A stretch of DNA of 64,000 bases from Blastococcus carthaginiensis. GTDB lineage: Bacteria > Actinomycetota > Actinomycetes > Mycobacteriales > Geodermatophilaceae. Positions 16,708-24,095 of the stretch are shown piece by piece (the first letter of the stretch is position 1; every line of letters starts with the position of its first letter). The stretch spans positions 18,115 to 82,114 of the forward strand of contig NZ_JASNFN010000025.1 in NCBI RefSeq assembly GCF_030731085.1, given 5' to 3'. A program made the translations under genes and the position numbers. The notes beneath the pieces were generated by a model. It made no database searches, was not told the origin of the DNA, and worked only from the letters and a program-made list of their open reading frames with translations.

Positions 16708-17835
16708 ATGATCGCCGGGGCGCAGCAGCGCGAGACCGCCCGCCTCGCTCCCCCGCTGTCGGTCGCCGACCTCGACCGGGTGCGGGCCGCGGTCGCCGAG
16801 GCGCTCACCGATTTCCTGGACCAGCAGCGCGCCACGCTCGCCGCGATGGACGCCAGCCTCGTGCCGGTCGTCGACGAGGTGCGCGCCGTCGCCGAGGGCG
16901 GCAAGAAGCTGCGCCCCTCCTTCGCCTACTGGGGCTGGCGCGGGGCGCGCGGCCAGGGCCCGGGCGCCGGGGAGGACGAGGAGGCCGTGCTCCGCGCGGT
17001 CGCCGCCCTGGAGTTCGTGCACGCCAGCGCGCTGGTGCACGACGACGTGATGGACGCCGCCGGCACCAGGCGCGGCCGACCCAGCACGCACGTCGGGTTC
17101 GCCGACCGGCACACCGGCTCCGGGTTCTCCGGCGACCAGGAGCTCTTCGGCGTCGGCGCGGCGATCCTCGTCGGCGACCTGGCGCTGGTCTGGTCCGACG
17201 AGCTGCTGCGCTGCTCGGGCATCTCCGAGGCGGCGCTGGGCCGCGCCCGCGCCGTCTGGGACACCATGCGCACCGAGGTCACCGCCGGCCAGTACCTGGA
17301 CCTGCTGCGGGCCGCCGGTGGCTTGCCGGGCCCCGACGGCGCCCTCACCGTCGCCCGCTACAAGAGCGCGGGGTACACCGTCCAGCGGCCGCTGCAGCTG
17401 GGCGTGGCGATCGCCGGAGCCGGGCCGCGGGTCGTCGAGGCCTGCACCGCCATCGGGTTGCCCCTGGGCGAGGCGTTCCAGCTGCGCGACGACCTCCTCG
17501 GCGTCTTCGGCGACCCGGAGGTCACCGGGAAGTCCGTCGACGACGACCTGCGCGAGGGCAAGCAGACCCTGCTGGTCGCCCTGGCCGCGGAGGCGGCCGA
17601 CGGCGCGGGGCGCACGCTGCTCGACGAGCTGCTGGGCAACCCCGAGGCCGGGCACGAGGAGTTCGAGGCGCTGCGCGCGCTGCTGGTGAGCACCGGCGCC
17701 CGCGACCGGGTCGAGGAGCGCATCGCCCTCGGCACCGCACGGGCCCGCGAGGCGATCGCCGAGGCGCCGCTGGCCGACGACGCCCGCAAGGCGCTGGACG
17801 CGCTCGCGGTCGCCGCGACGTCACGCACCGCCTGA
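16708..17835 (+). CDS. idsA: Polyprenyl (geranylgeranyl) diphosphate synthase
   Basis: 375 residues from the ATG at 16708. It condenses IPP onto allylic diphosphates, probably giving GGPP for the carotenoid genes that follow. The first aspartate-rich motif is in LVHDDVMDAAGTRRG and the second in LRDDLLGVFGD; GGKKLRP binds IPP. The start has a GATACT -10 six bases upstream; a longer form from the ATG at 16639 has a very good Shine-Dalgarno (GGAGGAAC) and cannot be excluded. The stop shares one base with the crtI start (TGATG), so idsA-crtI-crtB is one operon. Confidence 0.92.
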   Translation: MIAGAQQRETARLAPPLSVADLDRVRAAVAEALTDFLDQQRATLAAMDASLVPVVDEVRAVAEGGKKLRPSFAYWGWRGARGQGPGAGEDEEAVLRAVAALEFVHASALVHDDVMDAAGTRRGRPSTHVGFADRHTGSGFSGDQELFGVGAAILVGDLALVWSDELLRCSGISEAALGRARAVWDTMRTEVTAGQYLDLLRAAGGLPGPDGALTVARYKSAGYTVQRPLQLGVAIAGAGPRVVEACTAIGLPLGEAFQLRDDLLGVFGDPEVTGKSVDDDLREGKQTLLVALAAEAADGAGRTLLDELLGNPEAGHEEFEALRALLVSTGARDRVEERIALGTARAREAIAEAPLADDARKALDALAVAATSRTA

Positions 17836-19346
17836 TGGTCCGCACCGTCCCCGGGCGCACCGACCGCGTCGTCGTCGTCGGCGCGGGGCTCGCCGGCCTG
17901 GCCACCGCGCTGCGGCTGCGCGGGGCCGGCCGCGAGGTCACCGTCGTCGAGCGCGCCGGCGGCCCCGGCGGGCGGGCCGGGCGCATCGAGCGCGACGGCT
18001 ACGCGCTGGACACCGGGCCGTCGGTCTTCACCGCGCCGGAGGTCGTCGCCGAGACCCTCGCCGCCGTCGGTGAGCGGCTGGAGGACCGGCTGGAGCTGCG
18101 CCGGCTGGAGACCGGCTACCGGGCGCAGTTCGCCGACGGCACGCACCTGGACGTGCACGCCGACCCGGAGGCGTTCGCCGCCGAGGTGGCCGCGCTGTGC
18201 GGGCCGGGCGAGGCCGAGGCGCTGCGGCGCTACCTCGCCGACCTCGCCGACCTCTACCGCCTGCAGCTCACCACCTTCATCGATCGCAACCTGGACTCGC
18301 CGCTGGACCTGCTCGGGCCCGAGCTGCTGACGCTGGCCCGGCGCGGCGGGTTCGGCCGGCTGTCGACGCACGTGGGCAGGTACTTCGCCGACGACCGGCT
18401 GCGCCGGCTGTTCAGCTTCCAGGCGCTCTACGCCGGGGTCTCCCCCTTCCGCGCCATCGCCGCCTACGCGGTGATCGCCCAGCTCGACATCGGCGCCGGC
18501 GTGTGGCACCCGGTGGGCGGCATCGGGGCGGTGCCGCGGGCGCTGGCCGCCGCCGCGGCCGACGCGGGCGTCACCTTCCGGTACGACACCGCCGTCGACG
18601 AGCTCGAGCTCCGCGGCGACCGCGTCAGCGGGGTGGTCCTGGACGGCGGCGAGCGGCTGCCCGCGGACGCCGTCGTCGTCACCACCGACGCCCCGCACGC
18701 GCTGGTGCCGGGGCTCCGCGGACCCCGCCGCCCGGTCTACTCGCCCTCCTGCGTCGCGCTGCACCTCGGCGTGCGGGCGGAGCTGCCCGACCAGGCGCAC
18801 CACACGATCAGCTTCGGGCACTCCTGGCGGCAGGTGTTCGACGAGCTGACCCGGGACGGCCGCCCCATGAGCGACCCCAGCCTGCTGATCAGCATGCCCT
18901 CGCGCACCGACCGGTCGCTGGCCCCGGACTCCGCGGACGGGAAGCACTGCCAGGTGCTGAGCGTCGTCGCCCCCACCCCGAACCTGGACCGGCGCAGCGG
19001 CGGCAACCCGGATCTCGACTGGGCGACCCTCGGGCCGCGCTACCGGGAGGAGCTGCTGGCCGTGCTGGAGACCCGCGGTGTCACCGGCGTCTCCGGCGCG
19101 ATCGAGGTGGAGCACATGGACACCCCGGCCACCTGGGCGGCGCAGGGCATGGCCGCCGGCACCCCCTTCGCGCTGGCGCACACCTTCGGCCAGACCGGTC
19201 CGTTCCGCCCCGCCACGCTGCCGCGCCGCGGCCCGGAGAACGTGGTGCTGGCCGGGTCGTCGGTGCAGCCGGGAGTCGGCGTCCCGATGGTGCTGATCAG
19301 CGGCCGGCTGGCCGCCGAGCGGATCACCGGACCGGTGGCGCGGTGA
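17835..19346 (+). CDS. crtI: Phytoene desaturase
   Basis: 503 residues, the normal CrtI length. The N-terminal FAD-binding motif VVVGAGLAGLATALRL is followed by GGPGGRAG, and the C-terminal end has the carotenoid-dehydrogenase block around GSSVQPGVGVPMVLISG. It inserts double bonds into phytoene to give lycopene or neurosporene. It sits between idsA and crtB with one-base and four-base overlaps, which fixes both the start and the role. The number of desaturation steps cannot be told from sequence alone. Confidence 0.94.
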   Translation: MVRTVPGRTDRVVVVGAGLAGLATALRLRGAGREVTVVERAGGPGGRAGRIERDGYALDTGPSVFTAPEVVAETLAAVGERLEDRLELRRLETGYRAQFADGTHLDVHADPEAFAAEVAALCGPGEAEALRRYLADLADLYRLQLTTFIDRNLDSPLDLLGPELLTLARRGGFGRLSTHVGRYFADDRLRRLFSFQALYAGVSPFRAIAAYAVIAQLDIGAGVWHPVGGIGAVPRALAAAAADAGVTFRYDTAVDELELRGDRVSGVVLDGGERLPADAVVVTTDAPHALVPGLRGPRRPVYSPSCVALHLGVRAELPDQAHHTISFGHSWRQVFDELTRDGRPMSDPSLLISMPSRTDRSLAPDSADGKHCQVLSVVAPTPNLDRRSGGNPDLDWATLGPRYREELLAVLETRGVTGVSGAIEVEHMDTPATWAAQGMAAGTPFALAHTFGQTGPFRPATLPRRGPENVVLAGSSVQPGVGVPMVLISGRLAAERITGPVAR

Positions 19347-20296
19347 GTCCCCTCCGGCCTCCGGGCACCCAGGCCGCCCGGCAGGCGCAGCTGGCCGCCG
19401 CCTACCGGCACTGCGCCGCCATCGCCGCCGAGCACGGCAAGAGCTACCACCTGGCCACACGGCTGCTCACGCCCGAGCGGCGGCCGGCGGTGCACGCCCT
19501 CTACGCCGCGGCGCGGGTCGCCGACGACTTCGTCGACCACCCCGGCGCCGACCCGGCCGGTGACCTGATGACCTGGTCCGATGCGCTGCTCACCGAGCTC
19601 GGGACGGGCTGGTCGGACGACCCGGTGCGGCTGGCCCTGGTCCACACCTACCGCCGCTACGGGATCCCCGTCGAGCACCTGGTCGACTTCCTGGCCGCCA
19701 TGACCAGCGACCTCGACGTCACCGGTTACGCCGACCTCGACGCGCTGGACCGCTACATGTGGGGCTCGGCGTCGGTGATCGGGCTGCAGGTGCTGCCGGT
19801 GCTCGGCACCGCTCCGGGGGTGACCCGGGAGGAGGCGGCGCCGCACGCCATCGCCCTCGGGGAGGCGTTCCAGCTGACCAACTTCCTGCGCGACGTCGGC
19901 GAGGACGTCGACCGCGGCCGGGTCTACCTGCCCGCCGACCTCATGGCCGCCCACGGGGTGACCCTCGAGCAGCTGGCGGCCAAGCACCATGACGCGCGGT
20001 TCGCGGCGCTCATGCGGGAGATGGTGGCGATCGTCCGCCGCCGCTACGACGACGCCGCGCCCGGCACCCCGATGCTCGCCCCCGAGTCGCGCGACTGCGT
20101 GCGCGCCGCCACCGACCTCTACGGCGGCATCCTCACCGAGATCGAGCGCGCCGGCTACCGGGTGCTCGACCGGCGGGTGTCGGTGTCCAGGCCGCGGCGC
20201 CTGGCGGTGTTCGCCCGCCGGTTGACCGCTGCCCAGCTGGCCAGGGTGAGGGTGACCATGGCGAACCCGAAGAGCAGGTCCTCCACCGGCGCGTAG
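19343..20296 (+). CDS. crtB: Phytoene synthase
   Basis: 317 residues from the GTG that overlaps the crtI stop by four bases. The two aspartate-rich motifs of trans-isoprenyl synthases are present: the first near DDFVDHPGAD and the second in LTNFLRDVGEDVDRGRVYLP. It joins two GGPP molecules into phytoene. The conserved part ends near 20205; the last 30 or so codons run antisense into crtYd, giving a 142-base 3' overlap between convergent genes. Either the tail is dispensable or the two messages truly overlap. Confidence 0.93.
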   Translation: MSPLRPPGTQAARQAQLAAAYRHCAAIAAEHGKSYHLATRLLTPERRPAVHALYAAARVADDFVDHPGADPAGDLMTWSDALLTELGTGWSDDPVRLALVHTYRRYGIPVEHLVDFLAAMTSDLDVTGYADLDALDRYMWGSASVIGLQVLPVLGTAPGVTREEAAPHAIALGEAFQLTNFLRDVGEDVDRGRVYLPADLMAAHGVTLEQLAAKHHDARFAALMREMVAIVRRRYDDAAPGTPMLAPESRDCVRAATDLYGGILTEIERAGYRVLDRRVSVSRPRRLAVFARRLTAAQLARVRVTMANPKSRSSTGA

Positions 20297-20502
20297 GCGA
20301 TGCGCGGCCCCCAGACGGTGGCCGGGTCGTAGGTCACCACGTCCAGCCCGGTGAGCACGCCGTTCATCAGCAGCTGGAAGGTCACGATGATCGCGTAGGC
20401 CACCCAGAACACCGGCCGGGTGACCATCCGGGTGCGGTAGACCGCCAGGTCCACCACCAGGACGCCGACGACGGCGCTCACGGCCAGTGCGGAGTAGCTC
20501 AC
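20155..20502 (-). CDS. crtYd: Lycopene cyclase subunit (CrtYd type)
   Basis: 115 residues from the GTG overlapping the crtYc stop by four bases. Three hydrophobic helices and the family segment PVEDLLFGFAMV are visible; this small membrane domain forms the heterodimeric lycopene beta/epsilon-type cyclase with CrtYc in actinobacteria. Its last 20 codons lie past the conserved region and overlap crtB on the other strand. The ring type produced cannot be inferred. Confidence 0.88.
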   Translation of the reverse strand: MSYSALAVSAVVGVLVVDLAVYRTRMVTRPVFWVAYAIIVTFQLLMNGVLTGLDVVTYDPATVWGPRIAYAPVEDLLFGFAMVTLTLASWAAVNRRANTARRRGLDTDTRRSSTR

Positions 20503-20846
20503 CTCGCCTCCGCCTCCTCGGCGGGATAGCCCGCGTCCCAGCCGGTCACCTTCCGCACCGCCTCCAGGGCCAGCACCGAGCACAGCGGGACGACGAGGAA
20601 GAACAGGATCTCCTCCACCGGGATCCCGCCGGGCAGCCGGACGCCGACGGTGCGCTCGGCCGAGTAGTCCCAGTGGCCCTGCGCGATGGCGTAGAGCACC
20701 CAGCTGACGAAGACGGCGAACTCCGGCAGGACGGCGAGCAGCAGCCGCCGCCAGCGGGCGTACACGCGCACGCCCAGCACCAGCTCCAACGGCGCGGTCA
20801 CCACCAGGCAGCCGGCCAGCAGGCCCAGGTACGTCAGCTGCTCCAC
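20499..20846 (-). CDS. crtYc: Lycopene cyclase subunit (CrtYc type)
   Basis: 115 residues, three hydrophobic segments and the conserved PVEEILFFLVVPL block, which mirrors the PVEDLLF block of the partner. It follows the Rv2175c-like gene by 43 bases on the same strand, so all three may be transcribed from that gene's promoter. A GGAAGG ribosome site lies seven bases before the GTG. No lycopene elongase gene (crtEb) is visible in this window. Confidence 0.88.
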   Translation of the reverse strand: MEQLTYLGLLAGCLVVTAPLELVLGVRVYARWRRLLLAVLPEFAVFVSWVLYAIAQGHWDYSAERTVGVRLPGGIPVEEILFFLVVPLCSVLALEAVRKVTGWDAGYPAEEAEAR

Positions 20847-20889
20847 GGGTCGGCCTTCCGTTCCCGCGCCGCTCCCGGATGCACCCGGC

Positions 20890-21213
20890 TCAGAACGCCA
20901 GCGCCTGGGCCCGGCGGGTGACCTCGGTGTGCCGGTCGTCGCGCAGCGCCTGCACCGGGGTGCCGGGCAGCGACTCGTCCTCGCGGAAGAGCCAGTCGAA
21001 GGCGTCCTCGTCGCTGAACCCGCCGTCGCGCAGGACGGTCAGCAGCCCGGGCAGGTGCTTGAGGACCGCGCCGTCCTGCACGAACGCGGCGGGGATCCTG
21101 CCGTTCCCGCTTCCGGGGACGGCCATCAGCTTCCGGTCGCGCAGCAGCTGCCGGACCCGGTTGGGCGAGGTGCCCAGCAGCTGGGCGACCTCCGCGGGGG
21201 TGAGCGTGTCCAT
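20890..21213 (-). CDS. Rv2175c-like DNA-binding protein
   Basis: 107 residues. The N-terminal helix-turn-helix (LTPAEVAQLLGTSPNRVRQLLRDRKL) is followed by the small C-terminal domain (DAFDWLFREDESLPGTP, then ALRD) of the Rv2175c family. In M. tuberculosis Rv2175c binds DNA and is a substrate of the kinase PknL, as I recall. Here a PknL-like kinase lies 3 kb away, separated by an oxidase and glyA. The start faces the oxidase start with only 13 bases between, and each has its own -10. Confidence 0.85.
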   Translation of the reverse strand: MDTLTPAEVAQLLGTSPNRVRQLLRDRKLMAVPGSGNGRIPAAFVQDGAVLKHLPGLLTVLRDGGFSDEDAFDWLFREDESLPGTPVQALRDDRHTEVTRRAQALAF

Positions 21214-21227
21214 AGAGTGTCAGCCTA
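21213..21227. promoter_or_regulatory. Overlapping divergent leaderless promoters
   Basis: Plus strand: TAGAGT (21213-21218), eight bases, ATG at 21227. Minus strand: TAGGCT (21222-21227 complement), eight bases, ATG at 21213. Each -10 box touches the other gene's start codon, so the two transcription starts should exclude each other. Confidence 0.5.
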
Positions 21228-22363
21228 TGGCGAGCGGCGGACCAGCGAGCAGCCCGGTACCGGGGTCCAGCGGGCGGGACGAGGCGGCCGAGGTCGCCGA
21301 GGAGCCCCGCGCGGAACCGCCCTTCGTGGACTTCGCGGAGCTGGAGGCCCGCTCGCGGCAGCTGCTGGCCGAGCCGGTGTACGACTACTACGCCGGCGGC
21401 GCCGAGACCGAGACGACGATGCGCGAGGCCACGGCCGCCTGGCGGGCGTGGCGGCTGCGGCCGCGGGTGTTGCGCGGCACCACGACCGCCGCGCTCGGCA
21501 CCGAGCTGCTGGGCAGCCCGGTGCGCACCCCGATCGGCATCGCCCCGTGGGCCTACCAGGCCATGGCGCACCCCGACGGCGAGCTCGCCACCGCCCGGGC
21601 CGCCGCCGCCACCGGCGCCCTGATGACCGTGTCCACCAGCGCGAACCACAGCTTGGAGGAGGTCGCCGCCGTCGCGCCCGCGAGCCCGAAGTGGTTCCAG
21701 CTCTACCGGCTGCACTCCGAGCGGCACACCGACGACCTCGCCCGCCGCGCCGGGGACGCCGGCTACCGGGCGCTGGTCCTGACCGTCGACGTCCCGCTGC
21801 TCGGGCGCCGCCGCCGCGACCTGCGGCACGACTTCGTGCACCGCGCCGGCGTGCGGATGGCGAACCGGCCGCCGGAGGGCGAGGAGCCGACGCTGGACGG
21901 CCTGGCCACCGGCACCTGGACCTTCGACGAGATCGCCCGCTTCGGCGAGCTGTCCGGGTTACCCGTGGTGGTGAAGGGGGTGCTCCGGGGCGACGACGCG
22001 ATCCGCTGCGTGCAGGCCGGCGCCGCCGCCGTCTGGGTCACCACGCACGGGGGCCGGCAGGTGGACCCGGCGATCAGCAGCGCGCAGGCGCTCCCCGAGG
22101 TGGTCGAGGCCGTGGGCGAGGAGGTCGAGGTCTACGCCGACGGCGGCATCCGGTCGGGCTCGGACGCGCTGACCGCGCTCGCCCTCGGCGCGTCGGCGGT
22201 CTTCCTCGGCCGGCCGGTCGTGTGGGGGCTCACCACCGGCGGCGAGGCGGGCGTGACCCGGGTCCTCGCCGGGCTCACCGAGGAGCTCGAGCACACGATG
22301 GTGCTGTGCGGGCTGGACAACGTCCGGTCGGTGCCCGCCGACACCGTGGTGGCGGCGCGATAA
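21227..22363 (+). CDS. FMN-dependent alpha-hydroxy-acid oxidase/dehydrogenase
   Basis: 378 residues. The fold is the TIM barrel of the lactate/glycolate oxidase family: YDYYAGGAETE near the N-terminus, IGIAPWAYQAMAHPDGE, the FMN lysine in VVVKGVLRGDDA, the active-site histidine and arginine in THGGRQVDP, and the phosphate grip DGGIRSGSDALTALALGA. The substrate (lactate, glycolate or another 2-hydroxy acid) is not settled by sequence. The ATG is set by a TAGAGT box eight bases upstream. It is followed by the ZTP riboswitch and glyA. Confidence 0.9.
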   Translation: MASGGPASSPVPGSSGRDEAAEVAEEPRAEPPFVDFAELEARSRQLLAEPVYDYYAGGAETETTMREATAAWRAWRLRPRVLRGTTTAALGTELLGSPVRTPIGIAPWAYQAMAHPDGELATARAAAATGALMTVSTSANHSLEEVAAVAPASPKWFQLYRLHSERHTDDLARRAGDAGYRALVLTVDVPLLGRRRRDLRHDFVHRAGVRMANRPPEGEEPTLDGLATGTWTFDEIARFGELSGLPVVVKGVLRGDDAIRCVQAGAAAVWVTTHGGRQVDPAISSAQALPEVVEAVGEEVEVYADGGIRSGSDALTALALGASAVFLGRPVVWGLTTGGEAGVTRVLAGLTEELEHTMVLCGLDNVRSVPADTVVAAR

Positions 22364-22367
22364 CCTC

Positions 22368-22446
22368 TCCGAGGGCCGTGACTGGCGCGTCGAGGTGGAC
22401 CACCACCGGGGAGCGGCCCGCACCACCGTCGCCGTGCGCCTGGGCA
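22368..22446 (+). ncRNA. ZTP (pfl) riboswitch upstream of glyA
   Basis: The conserved pfl-motif blocks occur in order: GGGCCGTGACTGGCG (22373-22387), the GGTGGACCACCACCGGGGAG block (22394-22413), then a variable stem and the 3' block GCGCCTGGGCA (22436-22446). The class binds ZTP/ZMP, a sign of low 10-formyl-THF, and is known to turn on one-carbon genes including glyA. It ends 29 bases before the glyA ATG, close to its ribosome site (CAGGAG), so control of translation is plausible; no terminator stem is obvious. Confidence 0.9.
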
Positions 22447-22475
22447 CCTCACCGTCGTTCAGCGCAGGAGCCCCC

Positions 22476-23939
22476 ATGACCGCAGCCCGCACCACCCACT
22501 CCTTCGACGGCGCCGCCGCCTCGGCCGCCTACCGCAGCGCCCTGGAGGTCATCGGGGCCGTCGAGCCCCGGGTCGCCGACGCGATCGGCCAGGAGCTCAC
22601 CGACCAGCGCGGCTCGCTGAAGCTGATCGCCAGCGAGAACTACGCCAGCCCCGCCGTGCTGCTCACCATGGGCAACTGGTTCAGCGACAAGTACGCCGAG
22701 GGCACCGCCGGGCACCGCTTCTACGCCGGCTGCCAGAACGTCGACACCGTCGAGGCGCTCGCCGCCGAGCACGCCCGCGAGCTGTTCGGCGCGCCCTACG
22801 CCTACGTCCAGCCGCACTCGGGCATCGACGCCAACCTCGTCGCCTTCTGGGCGGTGCTCGCGCAGCGGGTGGAGCTGCCCGCCCTGCAGCAGGCCGGCGC
22901 CCGTCACGTCAACGACCTCACCGACGCCGACTGGGCGACGCTGCGCCGCGCACTGGGCGACCAGCGGATGCTCGGCATGTCCCTGGACGCCGGTGGCCAC
23001 CTCACCCACGGCTTCCGCCCCAACATCAGCGGCAAGATGTTCGAGCAGTCCTCCTACGGCACCGACCCCGCCACGGGGCTGCTCGACTACGCCGCGGTCC
23101 GCGCCCGGGCGCGCGAGTTCCGGCCGCTGGTCCTCGTGGCCGGCTACTCGGCCTACCCGCGGCGGGTGGATTTTGCGGCGATGCGCGAGATCGCCGACGA
23201 GGTGGGCGCCACGCTCGTCGTCGACATGGCGCACTTCGCCGGCCTGGTCGCCGGCAAGGTGCTGACCGGCGACTTCGACCCGGTGCCGCACGCGCACATC
23301 GTCACCAGCACCAGCCACAAGTCCCTGCGCGGCCCGCGCGGCGGGTTCGTGCTCGCGCAGCCGGAGTTCGCCGACGCCGTCGATCGCGGGTGCCCGATGG
23401 TGCTCGGCGGCCCCCTCCCCCACGTCATGGCCGCCAAGGCGGTGGCGTTCGCCGAGGCCCGGCGCCCCGAGTTCGCCGGCTACGCGCAGGCGGTGGCCGA
23501 CAACGCGCAGGGCCTGGCCGAGGGGCTGACCAGACGCGGCGCCCGGCTGGTCACCGGGGGCACCGACAACCACCTGGTGCTCGTCGACGTCACCGGGTTC
23601 GGGCTCACCGGCCGCCAGGCGGAGTCCGCGCTGCTGGACGCCGGCATCGTCACCAACCGCAACGCCGTCCCTGCCGACGCGAACGGGGCCTGGTACACCT
23701 CCGGCATCCGGCTGGGCACCCCGGCGCTGACCAGCCGCGGTTTCGGCTCGGGCGAGTTCGACCGGACGGCGGAGCTGATCGTCGACGTGCTGTCCGCCAC
23801 CACGCCGGCCGCCACACGCGACGGCGGCGCGTCGCAGGCGAAGTACGTCGTCGCCGAGGGGGTCGCCGAGCGCACCCGCGCGGCCGCCGCCGAACTGCTG
23901 GCGGCGCACCCGCTGTACCCGGGCCTCGACCTCGCCTGA
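22476..23939 (+). CDS. glyA: Serine hydroxymethyltransferase
   Basis: 487 residues, a longer form than the usual 420. It interconverts serine and glycine, loading one carbon on THF, with PLP. The N-terminal SLKLIASENYASP and EGTAGHRFYAGCQNVD blocks and the PLP lysine segment TSTSHKSLRGPRGG are intact. CAGGAG lies upstream of the ATG, and the ZTP riboswitch covers the leader. A strong hairpin terminator follows. The extended form, with an insert around residues 130 to 200, is known in some actinobacteria. Confidence 0.94.
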   Translation: MTAARTTHSFDGAAASAAYRSALEVIGAVEPRVADAIGQELTDQRGSLKLIASENYASPAVLLTMGNWFSDKYAEGTAGHRFYAGCQNVDTVEALAAEHARELFGAPYAYVQPHSGIDANLVAFWAVLAQRVELPALQQAGARHVNDLTDADWATLRRALGDQRMLGMSLDAGGHLTHGFRPNISGKMFEQSSYGTDPATGLLDYAAVRARAREFRPLVLVAGYSAYPRRVDFAAMREIADEVGATLVVDMAHFAGLVAGKVLTGDFDPVPHAHIVTSTSHKSLRGPRGGFVLAQPEFADAVDRGCPMVLGGPLPHVMAAKAVAFAEARRPEFAGYAQAVADNAQGLAEGLTRRGARLVTGGTDNHLVLVDVTGFGLTGRQAESALLDAGIVTNRNAVPADANGAWYTSGIRLGTPALTSRGFGSGEFDRTAELIVDVLSATTPAATRDGGASQAKYVVAEGVAERTRAAAAELLAAHPLYPGLDLA

Positions 23940-23983
23940 AGCCGCACCTCCCGTGGGGCGCAGGTCCGCGGCGGACCACGCGA

Positions 23984-24019
23984 GGGTGGTCGGGGTGACG
24001 TGCCGCACCCCGACCACCC
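23984..24019 (+). terminator. Hairpin terminator after glyA
   Basis: Perfect 14-base stem (23984-23997 with 24006-24019) and an eight-base loop, about 45 bases after the stop. There is no T tract, as is common in high-GC actinobacteria. Confidence 0.65.
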
Positions 24020-24082
24020 GTCACAGGCGCCCCGGTGATCCCCCTCGCCGCGTCGTGGAGCGACCAGCGCCCTCGTCGCTCC

Positions 24083-24088
24083 TACACT
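24083..24088 (+). promoter_or_regulatory. -10 element for the PASTA kinase gene (leaderless)
   Basis: TACACT, seven bases before the GTG at 24096. Confidence 0.5.
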
Positions 24089-24095
24089 CGGCCGT

